A stretch of 64,000 nucleotides of DNA from Mycobacterium saskatchewanense (lineage in GTDB: Bacteria > Actinomycetota > Actinomycetes > Mycobacteriales > Mycobacteriaceae), in contig NZ_AP022573.1 in the NCBI RefSeq assembly GCF_010729105.1, forward strand, positions 5,580,001-5,644,000. The letters run 5' to 3'. Position 1 is the first letter of the stretch. Each line of letters opens with the position of its first letter. Below the pieces are notes generated by a model. That model saw only the letters and a program-made list of their open reading frames with translations. It was not told the origin of the DNA and did no database searches. Positions 16,767-28,016 of the stretch are shown here, piece by piece. The translations under genes and the position numbers were made by a program.

Positions 16767-17587
16767 GGCGCCACCGCGATCGCGATGAGGTCCAGGCTGT
16801 CGTCGATGTTGCGACCCGCGCCGTTCTCGACCAGCTCGAAGTCGTCGGTCGTCACCGCGGCGACGTCGGCCGCCAGTTGGGGCGACCAGGGCGCGTCGGC
16901 CACCGCCCGCTCGATCTGCGCGTCGATGATCGAGCCGCCGTGGCGCGCATCCATTTCTCGCAGCCGGGCGCCGTGGTGCAGGCCGCTCACCGTCACCCCG
17001 GTGAAGCCCGCGTCCACCAGCAGTTGCCTGAGTTCGTCGGCGTTCAGTTCGCGGGTGTGGAACGGGTTGATCGGGGTGTCGCGGCCCGGGGAGAAGGTGA
17101 TCCGGTTGGGGGTGGACACCATCAGCAGCCCGGACGGGCGCAGCACGCGGGCGCATTCGGCCACGAATTGTGGCTGGTCCCACAGGTGCTCGATGACTTG
17201 GAAGTTCACCACAATATCGACCGACGCGTCGGGCAGCGGTAGCTCGGCGAGGTTGGCCCGCATCACCTCGACCCTGGGGTAGCGAGCGCGGACATGGGCC
17301 ACGGTGGTCTCGTCGTAGTCCACGGCGACGACCCGGCGGGCGACACCGGCGATCAGGTCGGCGCCGTAGCCCTCGCCGCAGCCCGCCTCGAGCACCTCAC
17401 GGCCGGCGCAATGGGGGGCCAGCCGTTGGTAAACGACCTGGTGGCGGCGGAACCAGTAGTTCTCGATGTCCACATCGGGGATGGTGCGTTCGCCCGTCAG
17501 TATCAACCCGGCCGCGGCCTGCGCGGAGGCCCCCGGCGCGGCGTTGCCGGGGAGGGTCTGGGGAACGTCGGGGACGAATGCGCTCAT
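16763..17587 (-). CDS. SAM-dependent methyltransferase of the methylglucose lipopolysaccharide locus (Rv3030-like)
   Basis: A 274-residue class I methyltransferase with motif I VLEAGCGEGYG, the acidic end of strand 2 in VAVDYDE, and the motif NFQVIEHLWD. It is collinear with M. tuberculosis Rv3030, which lies with the glucosyltransferase and GH57 genes and is associated with methylation of the methylglucose polysaccharide. First gene of a three- or four-gene minus-strand operon; the divergent 281-base region upstream also drives fixA. The sugar position methylated cannot be read from sequence. Confidence 0.9.
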   Translation of the reverse strand: MSAFVPDVPQTLPGNAAPGASAQAAAGLILTGERTIPDVDIENYWFRRHQVVYQRLAPHCAGREVLEAGCGEGYGADLIAGVARRVVAVDYDETTVAHVRARYPRVEVMRANLAELPLPDASVDIVVNFQVIEHLWDQPQFVAECARVLRPSGLLMVSTPNRITFSPGRDTPINPFHTRELNADELRQLLVDAGFTGVTVSGLHHGARLREMDARHGGSIIDAQIERAVADAPWSPQLAADVAAVTTDDFELVENGAGRNIDDSLDLIAIAVAP

Positions 17588-17693
17588 TGCATAGGCAGGC
17601 TAACGCGAAGTGACGGAATAGCGAACCGGGAAGCGGCCAGCCCGGGATTCACGAGGCGGGCGGGCTGCAAGAACGTGCCGCCCGGCGACGATG

Positions 17694-17713
17694 CCCTCCG
17701 CGGGAGCGGAGGG
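17694..17713. repeat. perfect 8-bp stem, 4-base loop
   Basis: CCCTCCGC (17694-17701) and GCGGAGGG (17706-17713) form a perfect GC-rich hairpin with loop GGGA in the Rv3030/fixA divergent region. It is too far from a T run to be an intrinsic terminator. Confidence 0.4.
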
Positions 17714-17747
17714 GGAGGAGGCGGGCAATACGTGCAGGACGGTTCGC

Positions 17748-17789
17748 TATGGTGTGGAGGCAGACCGCACAAAGTTACCCGGTAGTAAC
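17748..17789 (+). promoter_or_regulatory. fixAB promoter with candidate operator
   Basis: A good -10 hexamer TATGGT (17748-17753) is followed by GTTACCCGGTAGTAAC (17774-17789), whose ends GTTAC and GTAAC form an inverted repeat. A repressor site just downstream of the transcription start would fit this placing. The regulator is unknown. Confidence 0.45.
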
Positions 17790-17820
17790 ACGCCCGTGCG
17801 TGCCAAACGTGTACCGAGAT

Positions 17821-17840
17821 CCCGCAGTCGAGACTGCGGG
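17821..17840. promoter_or_regulatory. perfect 9-bp inverted repeat in the fixA leader
   Basis: CCCGCAGTC and GACTGCGGG flank a 2-base centre (GA), 28 bases upstream of the fixA start and just before its ribosome binding site GAGGAGG. As DNA this is a good dimer operator; as RNA it would be a strained hairpin. Confidence 0.45.
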
Positions 17841-17868
17841 ACTCTTTCGAGGAGGACGAACCACACTC

Positions 17869-18660
17869 ATGACGAACATCGTGGTCCTGATCAAGCAGGT
17901 CCCGGACACCTGGTCGGAGCGCAAGCTGTCTGACGGCGACTTCACGCTGGACCGCGAGGCCGCCGACGCCGTGCTGGACGAGATCAACGAGCGCGCCGTG
18001 GAAGAGGCCCTGCAGATCCGCGAGCGGGAGGGCGGGGAAGGTTCGGTGACCGTGCTGACCGCGGGTCCCGAGCGCGCCACCGAGGCGATCCGCAAGGCGC
18101 TGTCGATGGGCGCCGACAAGGCCGTCCACCTCAAGGACGACGGCATGCACGGGTCCTGCGTGGTCCAGACGGCGTGGGCGCTGGCCCGGGCGCTGGGCAC
18201 CATCGAGGGCACCGAGCTCGTCATCGCCGGCAACGAATCCACCGACGGCTCCGGCGGCGCCGTGCCGGCGATCATCGCCGAGTACCTGGGCCTGCCGCAG
18301 CTGACCCACCTGCGCAAGCTGTCCATCGAGGGCGGCAAGGTGACCGGTGAGCGCGAGACCGACGACGGCGTCTTCAGCCTCGAGGCCACCCTGCCCGCGG
18401 TGGTCAGCGTCACCGAGAAGATCAACGAACCGCGCTTTCCGTCCTTCAAGGGCATCATGGCCGCCAAGAAGAAAGAGGTCACGGTGCTGACCCTGGCCGA
18501 GATCGGGGTCGAGCCCGACGAGGTCGGGCTGGACAACGCCGGGTCGAAGGTGCTGTCGTCGACGCCGAAGCCGCCGAAGACCGCGGGTGAGAAGGTCACC
18601 GACGAAGGCGAAGGCGGCAGCCAGATCGCGCAGTACCTGGTCGGCCAGAAGATCATCTGA
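17869..18660 (+). CDS. fixA: electron transfer flavoprotein beta subunit
   Basis: A 263-residue ETF beta subunit starting MTNIVVLIKQVPDTWSERKL, with the nucleotide-binding region AGNESTDGSGGAVPAIIAEY. With FixB it forms the FAD- and AMP-containing carrier that takes electrons from acyl-CoA dehydrogenases in beta-oxidation and passes them to the membrane. ATG 17869 has the ribosome binding site GAGGAGG at 17849-17855; the frame runs upstream but is not conserved-looking. fixB follows after 35 bases, so the two form an operon. Confidence 0.95.
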   Translation: MTNIVVLIKQVPDTWSERKLSDGDFTLDREAADAVLDEINERAVEEALQIREREGGEGSVTVLTAGPERATEAIRKALSMGADKAVHLKDDGMHGSCVVQTAWALARALGTIEGTELVIAGNESTDGSGGAVPAIIAEYLGLPQLTHLRKLSIEGGKVTGERETDDGVFSLEATLPAVVSVTEKINEPRFPSFKGIMAAKKKEVTVLTLAEIGVEPDEVGLDNAGSKVLSSTPKPPKTAGEKVTDEGEGGSQIAQYLVGQKII

Positions 18661-18695
18661 CACTGATCCCAGACACGAGAAGAGCGAACTGAACC

Positions 18696-19652
18696 ATGGC
18701 TGAAGTACTCGTGCTCGTCGAGCACGCCGAAGGCGCACTGAAGAAGGTCACCTCCGAGCTGATCACCGCCGCCCGCGCGCTGGGCGAGCCGGCCGCCGTC
18801 GTCGTCGGCAAGCCCGGCACCGCCGCGCCGCTGGTCGACGGGCTCAAGGAGGCCGGCGCCGAGAAGATCTACGTCGCCGAGTCCGACGACGCGGAGAGCT
18901 ACCTGATCACCCCGGTGGTCGACGTGCTGGCCTCGCTGACCGAGTCCAACTCGCCCGCCGCGGTGCTGCTCTCGGCCAACGCCGACGGCAAGGAGATCGC
19001 CGGCCGGCTGGCGGCGCGGATCGGGTCGGGCCTGCTGGTCGACGTGGTCGGCGTCAGCGAGGGCAACAAGTTCGTGCACTCCATCTTCGGTGGCGCGTTC
19101 ACCGTCGAGTCGCAGGCCAACGGTGACACCCCGATCGTCACCGTGCGCGGCGGCGCCATCGACGCCGAGCCGCAGGCCGGCGCCGGCGAGCAGGTCACCA
19201 TAGAGGTGCCGGCCCCGGCCGAGAATGCCACCAAGATCACCTCCCGCGAGCCCGCCGTCGCCGGTGACCGCCCGGAACTGACCGAGGCCACGATCGTGGT
19301 CTCCGGCGGCCGCGGCGTGGGCAGCGCGGACAACTTCCACGTTGTCGAGGAGCTGGCCGACTCGCTCGGCGGCGCCGTCGGCGCGTCCCGCGCCGCCGTC
19401 GACTCCGGCTACTACCCGGGCCAGTTCCAGGTGGGCCAGACCGGCAAGACGGTGTCTCCCCAGCTCTACATCGCGCTCGGCATCTCCGGGGCGATCCAGC
19501 ACCGCGCCGGCATGCAGACCTCGAAGACCATCGTCGCCGTCAACAAGGACGAAGAGGCGCCGATCTTCGAGATCGCGGACTACGGCGTGGTGGGCGACCT
19601 GTTCAAGGTGGCCCCGCAGCTGACCGACGCGATCAAGCAGCGCAAGGGCTAA
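18696..19652 (+). CDS. fixB: electron transfer flavoprotein alpha subunit
   Basis: A 318-residue ETF alpha subunit. The C-terminal FAD domain shows [33 protein letters not shown] and the signature [18 protein letters not shown], all characteristic of the alpha subunit. It forms a heterodimer with FixA. Initiation at ATG 18696 with the site AGAAGAGCG nearby. The gene is followed by a 402-base region without a gene, so the operon probably ends here. Confidence 0.96.
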   Translation: MAEVLVLVEHAEGALKKVTSELITAARALGEPAAVVVGKPGTAAPLVDGLKEAGAEKIYVAESDDAESYLITPVVDVLASLTESNSPAAVLLSANADGKEIAGRLAARIGSGLLVDVVGVSEGNKFVHSIFGGAFTVESQANGDTPIVTVRGGAIDAEPQAGAGEQVTIEVPAPAENATKITSREPAVAGDRPELTEATIVVSGGRGVGSADNFHVVEELADSLGGAVGASRAAVDSGYYPGQFQVGQTGKTVSPQLYIALGISGAIQHRAGMQTSKTIVAVNKDEEAPIFEIADYGVVGDLFKVAPQLTDAIKQRKG

Positions 19653-20054
19653 ATCTCCCTAGAGATATCCCCTCGCCGCGATCAGCCGGTCAGCGTCCGG
19701 TCGATGCGCCGCTACGCCAGCCCGGTGTGCGGCTCGCCGAGTTCGGCGCGGTCGACGGTCCTCTTAGGGGCCGACTGGCCGAGCCGACGCTGCTGCTCGA
19801 CCACGTCGTCCAGCACGGTGAGCCGCCCGGGGCCGGCCTTCACACGTACCGTTGCCCACGCGACATCGCCCGCCACCGCGACCCGTGGGGGCGGCGGCGT
19901 GCCCGGCGGACGCCCTCCCGTCGGCCAGCGTTCACGTCTGCATCACAGTCCGGTTGAATCTCACCGATTTCGGCCTCATTTCGTCATCTGACGTGCATCG
20001 ACACGTCACAGCGTCGATGCCGACTAGCTCATCGATTGCGCGACGTTGTTTTGC
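19653..20054. other. intergenic region upstream of the acyltransferase pair
   Basis: No gene is supported here. Open frames from 19704 on the plus strand lack any domain-like pattern. After about 19940 the composition becomes less GC-rich, suggesting the promoter of the following gene. Overlapping inverted repeats at 19989-20020 are listed separately. Confidence 0.5.
19989..20020. promoter_or_regulatory. two overlapping perfect inverted repeats upstream of the GNAT/PlsC pair
   Basis: TGACGTG (19989-19995) and CACGTCA (20002-20008) are perfect 7-base arms with a 6-base spacer. Overlapping them, GCATCGAC (19995-20002) and GTCGATGC (20013-20020) are perfect 8-base arms with a 10-base spacer. 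They end 34 bases before the ATG. A regulator-binding site is plausible. Confidence 0.5.
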
Positions 20055-20903
20055 ATGAGCATCGCTTCTGTCCTCATACCCAGCGAGAAGCCGGCCGACG
20101 CAGCGAGCAACCCATCCGGCGGACCGCACTATTCGTTGTTGCTGTCGACGGACCCCGGAATGATCGAGGCGGCGCAGCGCCTGCGCTACGACGTGTTCAC
20201 CAGCACGCCCGGCTTCGAGCTGCCGGCCGCCGACGGAGCGCGCATCGACGTCGACCGGTTCGACGAGTTCTGCGACCACCTCCTGGTCCGCGACGACGAC
20301 ACCGGCGAACTGGTGGGCTGCTACCGGATGCTGGCGCCCGCGGGCGGCATCGCGGCCGGGGGGCTCTACACCGAGACGGAATTCGACCTTCGCGCGTTCG
20401 ACACGCTCAGGCCGGCCCTGGTCGAGATGGGCCGCGCGGTGGTGCGGGATGGTCACCGCAACGGCGGCGTGGTGCTGTTGATGTGGGCCGGCATCCTCGC
20501 CTACCTGGACCGCTACGGCTACGACTACGTGACCGGCTGCGTCTCGGTGCCCATCGGCGACGAGTCAGACGGCGAGACCCCCGGCAGCCAGCTGCGCGGC
20601 GTCCGCGACTTCGTCCTCAGCCGCAACGCCGCCCCGCCGGAGTACCGCGTGCGGCCGTACCGGCCGGTGCGCGTCGGCGGGCGCGCCCTCGACGACATCC
20701 CGGCCCCACCGCGGCCCGCGGTGCCCCCGCTCATGCGCGGCTACCTGCGCCTCGGCGCGCAGGTCTGCGGCGAGCCCGCCCACGACCCCGACTTCGGGGT
20801 GGGGGACTTCTGCGTGCTGCTGGACAAACGACGCGCCGATACGCGCTATCTCAAGCGGCTGCGGTCGGTCTCGGCCGCGGCCGACATGGTGGGCGGTGCC
20901 TGA
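20055..20903 (+). CDS. GNAT-type N-acyltransferase (Rv3027c-like)
   Basis: A 282-residue protein whose core resembles the N-acyltransferase family of OlsB/autoinducer synthase type: RLRYDVFTSTPGFEL, FCDHLLVRDDDTGELVG and the C-terminal region GYLRLGAQVCGEPAHD. The latter resembles the conserved GAxxxGxPxxDxxF pattern of ornithine N-acyltransferases. The gene is followed by a PlsC-type O-acyltransferase with TGATG overlap, the same two-step arrangement as OlsB and OlsA in ornithine lipid synthesis. It may thus make an N-acyl amino acid; this is inference. ATG 20055 is preferred over TTG 20046. Confidence 0.8.
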   Translation: MSIASVLIPSEKPADAASNPSGGPHYSLLLSTDPGMIEAAQRLRYDVFTSTPGFELPAADGARIDVDRFDEFCDHLLVRDDDTGELVGCYRMLAPAGGIAAGGLYTETEFDLRAFDTLRPALVEMGRAVVRDGHRNGGVVLLMWAGILAYLDRYGYDYVTGCVSVPIGDESDGETPGSQLRGVRDFVLSRNAAPPEYRVRPYRPVRVGGRALDDIPAPPRPAVPPLMRGYLRLGAQVCGEPAHDPDFGVGDFCVLLDKRRADTRYLKRLRSVSAAADMVGGA

Positions 20904-21721
20904 TGAGCGTCGCCGCCCACTCCTGGCTGCCGCGCGCGACCTGCGACGGCAGCTGCGTGCGTGTCGGCCCCGCATCGCCGAGGTGGCGGGTGGCGCTCCG
21001 GATGACGCTCCGCGTCATGTTGGCGCTGCTGTTGGTGCCGGTGGTGCCGTTGGCGCTGGTGCCCCTGCCGGGTCAGGCGCGGGTGCAAAAGTTGTGCTGC
21101 CGGGTGATGCTGCGCTGCTTCGGGGTCAGGATCAGCGTGTCGGGAAGTCCGATCCGGAACCTGCGCGGGGTCCTGGTGGTAAGCCCGCACATGTCGTGGC
21201 TGGACGTGTTCGCCATCGGGTCGGTGCTGCCCGGGTCGTTCGTGGCCCGCGCCGACCTGTTCGGCGACCTGGCGGTGCGCCTGCTCAAGATCATTCCCAT
21301 CGAACGCGCGAACCTGCGGCGGCTGCCCGGGGTGGTCGAGACCGTCGCGCATCGGCTGCGCTCGGGTCAGACCGTGGTGGCGTTTCCGGAGGGCACCACG
21401 TGGTGCGGGCTGGCCTGCGGGTCGTTCTATCCGGCGATGTTCCAGGCCGCGATCGATGCCGGTCGTCCCGTGCAGCCGCTCCGGTTGACGTATCACCACG
21501 TCGACGGTTGCGTTTCGACCGCTCCGGCTTTCGTCGGGGACGACACCTTGTGGCGGTCGATGTGCCGGTTGCTGGCCGTACCCCGCACCCTGGCGCATGT
21601 TCACGTGGAATCTCTGCAGCTGCCGGGTACCGATCGGCGGGCGCTGGCCCGTCGTTGCCAGTCGGCGGTGGGCGTGGGGGTGCCGCAGCGCCCGGGTCGC
21701 CGCCACGTGCTGGTGGGTTAG
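20903..21721 (+). CDS. PlsC-type 1-acyl-sn-glycerol-3-phosphate (or lyso-lipid) O-acyltransferase (Rv3026c-like)
   Basis: A 272-residue membrane-associated acyltransferase. A hydrophobic helix near residues 33-55 precedes the catalytic HX4D motif in SPHMSWLDVF and the substrate-binding FPEGTT block. The start ATG overlaps the stop of the GNAT gene (TGATG at 20901-20905), so the pair is translationally coupled and probably works in one pathway, adding the second acyl chain to the product of the first enzyme. A general phosphatidate synthesis role is the alternative. Confidence 0.87.
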   Translation: MSVAAHSWLPRATCDGSCVRVGPASPRWRVALRMTLRVMLALLLVPVVPLALVPLPGQARVQKLCCRVMLRCFGVRISVSGSPIRNLRGVLVVSPHMSWLDVFAIGSVLPGSFVARADLFGDLAVRLLKIIPIERANLRRLPGVVETVAHRLRSGQTVVAFPEGTTWCGLACGSFYPAMFQAAIDAGRPVQPLRLTYHHVDGCVSTAPAFVGDDTLWRSMCRLLAVPRTLAHVHVESLQLPGTDRRALARRCQSAVGVGVPQRPGRRHVLVG

Positions 21722-21754
21722 CCGACTAGACCTGCAGGTATCGTGGGGCGCGTC

Positions 21755-22936
21755 ATGGTCTACCTGGATCACGCCGCCACTACCCCGATGCACCCCGCCG
21801 CCGTCGAGGCGATGACGGGCGTGCTGGGCACCCTCGGCAACGCCTCCTCGCTGCACACCAGCGGCCGGGCGGCGCGGCGGCGCATCGAGGAATCCCGCGA
21901 GCTGATCGCGGCCAAGCTGGGCGCGCGGCCGTCCGAGGTCATCTTCACCGCGGGCGGCACCGAGAGCGACAACCTCGCGGTCAAGGGCATCTACTGGGCC
22001 CGCCGGGATGCCGAGCCGCGGCTGCGGCGCATCGTCACCAGCGAGGTCGAGCACCACGCTGTCCTGGATTCGGTGCAGTGGCTCGCCGAGCACGAGGGCG
22101 CCGAGGTGACCTGGCTGCCCACCGCGCCGGACGGCTCGGTGTCGGCGGCGGACCTGCGTGCGGCGCTGCAGGCCCACGACGACGTCGCGCTGGTGTCGGT
22201 GATGTGGGCCAACAACGAAGTGGGCACCGTCCAGCCGGCCGCCGAGTTGGCCGCCGTTGCAGCCGAATTCGGCGTTCCCATGCACAGCGACGCCGTGCAG
22301 GCGGTGGGCCAGTTGCCCGTCGGCTTCGCCGCCAGCGGACTGTCCGCGATGAGCGTGGCAGCCCACAAGTTCGGCGGCCCGCCAGCCGTGGGGGCGTTGC
22401 TGCTGCGCCGCGACGTCGCTTGTGTGGCGCTGTCGCACGGCGGCGGGCAGGAGCGCGACATCCGTTCCGGCACACCCGATGTCGCCGGCGCCGTGGGCAT
22501 GGCCACCGCAGCCCAGATCGCCGTGGACGGGCTGGAGGCCAACGGGGCGCGGCTGCGGGCCCTGCGCGACCGACTGATCGACGGGGTGCTCGCCGGCATT
22601 GACGACGTCAGCCTGAACGGCGCGCGCGACCCGCACCGACTTCCCGGCAACGCGCACTTCACCTTCCGCGGCTGCGAGGGTGACGCGCTGTTGATGCTGC
22701 TAGACGCCAACGGCATCGAGTGCTCCACCGGATCCGCCTGCACCGCCGGTGTTGCGCAGCCGTCACATGTGCTGATCGCCATGGGCGCCGACCCGGCCAG
22801 CGCCCGCGGGTCGCTGCGACTCTCCCTGGGACACACGAGCGTCGACGCGGACGTGGACGCTGTATTGCGGGTGCTGCCCGCGGCCGTGGATCGGGCCCGG
22901 GGTGCCGCCCTGGCCGCCGTGGGGGCAGTGAAGTGA
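21755..22936 (+). CDS. iscS: cysteine desulfurase
   Basis: A 393-residue PLP enzyme of the NifS/IscS class, which takes sulfur from cysteine for Fe-S clusters and tRNA thiolation. Start [20 protein letters not shown]; the PLP lysine lies in AAHKFGGP and the active-site cysteine in [19 protein letters not shown] 21755 is preferred over an in-frame GTG at 21743. Its stop overlaps the mnmA start (GTGA), and mnmA needs the persulfide sulfur, so the operon is functionally coherent. Confidence 0.95.
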   Translation: MVYLDHAATTPMHPAAVEAMTGVLGTLGNASSLHTSGRAARRRIEESRELIAAKLGARPSEVIFTAGGTESDNLAVKGIYWARRDAEPRLRRIVTSEVEHHAVLDSVQWLAEHEGAEVTWLPTAPDGSVSAADLRAALQAHDDVALVSVMWANNEVGTVQPAAELAAVAAEFGVPMHSDAVQAVGQLPVGFAASGLSAMSVAAHKFGGPPAVGALLLRRDVACVALSHGGGQERDIRSGTPDVAGAVGMATAAQIAVDGLEANGARLRALRDRLIDGVLAGIDDVSLNGARDPHRLPGNAHFTFRGCEGDALLMLLDANGIECSTGSACTAGVAQPSHVLIAMGADPASARGSLRLSLGHTSVDADVDAVLRVLPAAVDRARGAALAAVGAVK

Positions 22937-24009
22937 AAGTCCTCGCCGCCATGAGTGGCGGCGTCGACTCCTCGGTCGCCGCCGCCCGGATGGTCGATGC
23001 CGGGCACGAGGTCGTCGGCGTCCACCTGGCGCTGTCGGCAACGCCCGGCACCTTACGCACCGGATCGCGGGGCTGCTGTTCGAAAGAGGACGCCTCGGAC
23101 GCGCGCCGGGTCGCCGATGTGCTCGGGATACCCTTCTACGTCTGGGATTTCGCGGAGCGGTTCCAGGCCGACGTGATCGACGATTTCGTCGATTCCTACG
23201 CCCGCGGGGAAACGCCGAACCCCTGCGTGCGGTGCAACCAGCGGATCAAGTTCTCGGCGCTGTCGGCGAAAGCCTGTGCGCTGGGCTTCGATACGGTGGC
23301 CACCGGCCACTATGCCCGGCTGTCCGAGGGTCGGCTGCGCCGCGCCGTCGACCGGGACAAGGATCAGTCCTACGTGCTGGCCGTGCTCACGGCCGAGCAG
23401 CTGCGCCGCGCCGCGTTCCCGATCGGCGATACCCCCAAGCCCGAGATCCGCGCCGAGGCCGCCCGCCGCGGCCTGGCGGTCGCCGACAAGCCCGACAGCC
23501 ACGACATCTGCTTCATCCCCTCCGGTAACACCCGGGCCTTCCTCGGTGCGCGCATCGGCGTGCGCCGCGGCAGCGTTGTCACCGCGGACGGCGCCGTGCT
23601 GGCCAGCCACGATGGCGTGCACGGCTTCACGATCGGGCAGCGCAAGGGCCTCGGTATCGCCGGGCCCGGTCCCGACGGGCGCCCCCGCTACGTGACCGCC
23701 ATCGACGCCGCGACCGCGACCGTGCAGGTGGGGGACGCGGCCGAGCTCGACGTGCACGGGCTCGTCGGACGTTCCCCGGTCTTCACCGGCGGCACCGCGC
23801 CCGTGGGCCCCGTCGAGTGCCTGGTCCAGGTGCGGGCCCATGGCGAAACGGTCGGGGCCGTGGCCGAATTGGTCGGCGACGAGCTTGTCGTGCGGTTGCG
23901 CGCCCCGCTACGCGGCGTCGCGCCCGGCCAGACCCTGGCGCTCTACCGGCCGGACGCCGACGGCGACGAGGTGCTCGGCAGCGCCACCATCGTCGGCGCG
24001 GGACGCTAG
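22933..24009 (+). CDS. mnmA: tRNA-specific 2-thiouridylase MnmA
   Basis: A 358-residue enzyme that makes 2-thiouridine at the wobble position of tRNAs. The PP-loop motif [13 protein letters not shown] is at the N-terminus; catalytic cysteines lie in [12 protein letters not shown] and [10 protein letters not shown]. The start GTG overlaps the iscS stop. It is tail-to-tail with lpqA, the two coding regions sharing 4 bases (24006-24009). The gene is also called trmU in mycobacteria. Confidence 0.95.
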   Translation: MKVLAAMSGGVDSSVAAARMVDAGHEVVGVHLALSATPGTLRTGSRGCCSKEDASDARRVADVLGIPFYVWDFAERFQADVIDDFVDSYARGETPNPCVRCNQRIKFSALSAKACALGFDTVATGHYARLSEGRLRRAVDRDKDQSYVLAVLTAEQLRRAAFPIGDTPKPEIRAEAARRGLAVADKPDSHDICFIPSGNTRAFLGARIGVRRGSVVTADGAVLASHDGVHGFTIGQRKGLGIAGPGPDGRPRYVTAIDAATATVQVGDAAELDVHGLVGRSPVFTGGTAPVGPVECLVQVRAHGETVGAVAELVGDELVVRLRAPLRGVAPGQTLALYRPDADGDEVLGSATIVGAGR

Positions 24010-24641
24010 GCCGGCACGTTCGCGGCGATGTTCGTCATGACGATGTCGGAGACGGATTGCGGGAACCCGCAGAACGTGACCTCCAGCAGAGCCACGGACA
24101 GGACGCGGTAGTCGCGGCCGCAACCGCCGGGGCCCAGGTGCAGCGTGTTCGCCGCGGCGTTCCAATCGCCGACCAGCAGCTGGCCGGTGGAGTCGCCCGC
24201 GCAATTGCCGACGGTCGTCACCAGGTTGCCGAACGCGCCGCGGGCGGTGTCGACGTCGCGGTAGGTCGCCGCGCCCTCGGAGATGAGCGCCCCGTCGGGC
24301 GGGTCCTGGAAGGTGGTCTTGTGGAACTCTTCGATGTCGGGCCCGAACGTCGCCGTCTCCGCGTAGAGGAACCGGCATTCCCGCGGCGTGGCCTCCGCGA
24401 GGGCGTCGATGTCGACGGGATTGATGCCGTCCATCGACGGGATGATGTTGAGGTGTTCGCCGGCCCCGGTGATCGCGCGCATGCGCGACTGGTCCAGCAG
24501 GATGGTGTCGACGTTGACGCCGTGCACCACCTTACGGTTGGCCCCGTACCCCGGCAGCGCCGTTCCGTCCACCACCCGGGTGCACCCCGCCGTGAGCAGC
24601 ACCGCGCCGCACCACAGCAGCGGCCGCGTGAATCTCGCCAT
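24006..24641 (-). CDS. lpqA: sensor-domain lipoprotein LpqA
   Basis: A 211-residue secreted lipoprotein with signal region [19 protein letters not shown], where LTAGC is a clear lipobox. The mature domain has paired cysteines (CRFLY, GNCAG, GGCGRD, TFCGFP) and resembles the extracellular sensor domain seen in mycobacterial LpqA/PknH-type proteins. ATG 24641 is chosen because it gives a compact signal peptide; an in-frame start 14 codons upstream would bury it. Its role is unknown. It is divergent from the MetE-like gene. Confidence 0.85.
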   Translation of the reverse strand: MARFTRPLLWCGAVLLTAGCTRVVDGTALPGYGANRKVVHGVNVDTILLDQSRMRAITGAGEHLNIIPSMDGINPVDIDALAEATPRECRFLYAETATFGPDIEEFHKTTFQDPPDGALISEGAATYRDVDTARGAFGNLVTTVGNCAGDSTGQLLVGDWNAAANTLHLGPGGCGRDYRVLSVALLEVTFCGFPQSVSDIVMTNIAANVPA

Positions 24642-24715
24642 GTGCCACACCCTTCTTGGCTTGAAGCTACTCGCTGTACCCACCCCTCGCGACCGGCGTC
24701 CGACGTGGCGTCGAA

Positions 24716-24721
24716 TACGGT
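24716..24721 (+). promoter_or_regulatory. -10 element of the MetE-like gene (leaderless)
   Basis: TACGGT ends six bases before the GTG at 24728, the spacing of a leaderless mycobacterial promoter. Confidence 0.45.
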
Positions 24722-24727
24722 TGCCCG

Positions 24728-25741
24728 GTGAGTGTTTTCGCGACCGCCAGCGGCATAGGCTCGTGGCCCGGCACCGTAGCGCGCACCGCCGCCGAAATCG
24801 TCGTCGGAGAATTGGCGGGCGCGCTGGCCCACCTCGTCGAGCTGCCCGCCAGGGGAGTGGGCGCCGACACCCTGGGCCGGGCCGGCGCGCTGCTGGTGGA
24901 CGTCGCGATCGACACGGTGCCCCGCGGGTATCGGATCGCCGCCCGGCCCGGGGCGGTGACGCGGCGGGCCGTCAGCCTGCTCGACGAGGACATGGACGCG
25001 CTGGAGGAGGCCTGGGAGGCGGCGGGGTTGCGTGGCGGCGGGCGGCCGGTCAAGGTGCAGGCGCCCGGGCCGATCACCCTGGCCGCCGGGCTCGAACTGG
25101 CCAACGGGCACCGCGCGATCACCGACCCGGGGGCGCTGCGTGACCTGGCCGCGTCACTGGGGGAAGGCGTCGGCGCGCACCGCGCGGCGCTGGCCCGTCG
25201 GCTCGAGACGCCCGTGGTGGTGCAGCTCGACGAACCGTCGCTGCCGAGTGCTCTGGGCGGCCGGTTGACCGGGGTCACGTCGCTGAGCCCGATTGCGCCC
25301 CTGGACGAGGCGGTGGCCGAGGCGCTGCTGGACACCTGCGTCGGGGGCGTGGGGACCGAGGTGCTGCTGCACAGTTGCGCCCCCGAGTTGCCGTGGAATC
25401 TGTTGGCGCGCAGTGGTATTGGCGCGGTGTCGGTAGATGCGGGCACGCTGCGGGCGGCCGACCTGGACGGCGTCGCGGCCTTCGTCGAAACGGGCCGCGC
25501 GGTCATGCTCGGCGTGGTCCCCGCCGCGGCTCCCGAGCGGCGCCCCTCGGCCGAAGAGGTGGCCGGTGCGGTGGTCGCGGTGACCGATCGCCTCGGCTTC
25601 GGCCGGTCGGCCCTGCGGGACCGGATCGGCGTCACCCCGGCGTGCGGCCTGGCCGGCGCGACGACGCAGTGGGCCAGGACCGCGATAGAGCTCGCCCGCA
25701 CGGCGGCCGCCGCGTTCGCCGACGACCCCGACGCCATCTGA
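24728..25741 (+). CDS. MetE C-terminal-like (B12-independent methionine synthase family) protein, Rv3015c-like
   Basis: A 337-residue protein with a TIM-barrel layout related to the C-terminal half of cobalamin-independent methionine synthase: VKVQAPGPITLAAG, VVVQLDEPSLPSALGG, EVLLHSCAPELPWNLL and TPACGLAGA. The His-x-Cys and late Cys are where zinc ligands of MetE lie, so zinc and thiol binding are plausible. It is only about half the length of true MetE, so its reaction is uncertain. Start GTG 24728. Confidence 0.8.
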   Translation: MSVFATASGIGSWPGTVARTAAEIVVGELAGALAHLVELPARGVGADTLGRAGALLVDVAIDTVPRGYRIAARPGAVTRRAVSLLDEDMDALEEAWEAAGLRGGGRPVKVQAPGPITLAAGLELANGHRAITDPGALRDLAASLGEGVGAHRAALARRLETPVVVQLDEPSLPSALGGRLTGVTSLSPIAPLDEAVAEALLDTCVGGVGTEVLLHSCAPELPWNLLARSGIGAVSVDAGTLRAADLDGVAAFVETGRAVMLGVVPAAAPERRPSAEEVAGAVVAVTDRLGFGRSALRDRIGVTPACGLAGATTQWARTAIELARTAAAAFADDPDAI

Positions 25742-25792
25742 CGCTCGGTTCGCCCCAGATGCCCGCGCCGGGGGGCTGTCGTCGCCCTTAGA

Positions 25793-27889
<2,097 letters not shown>

Positions 27890-28016
27890 CCGCTCTCAGT
27901 AGCATGGGCGGCGCGACTACTTGACCTTTCCTGCGGGGGTGGGGCAGACAGGGCGGTCGTACGTCGTAGCCGATTGCCGCTGGGCACTTTTCACCGACTT
28001 TTCGAGAGGCTTTTGC

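Noticed and set aside
15195..17183. Longer start for the GH57 gene
   Set aside because: The extra 139 residues are arginine-rich and antiparallel to nothing in the family; they are an alternative frame of the methyltransferase gene. GTG 16766 gives the family length.
19704..19991. 95-codon open frame between fixB and the GNAT gene
   Set aside because: No domain-like pattern, no ribosome binding site, and ends in promoter-like DNA.
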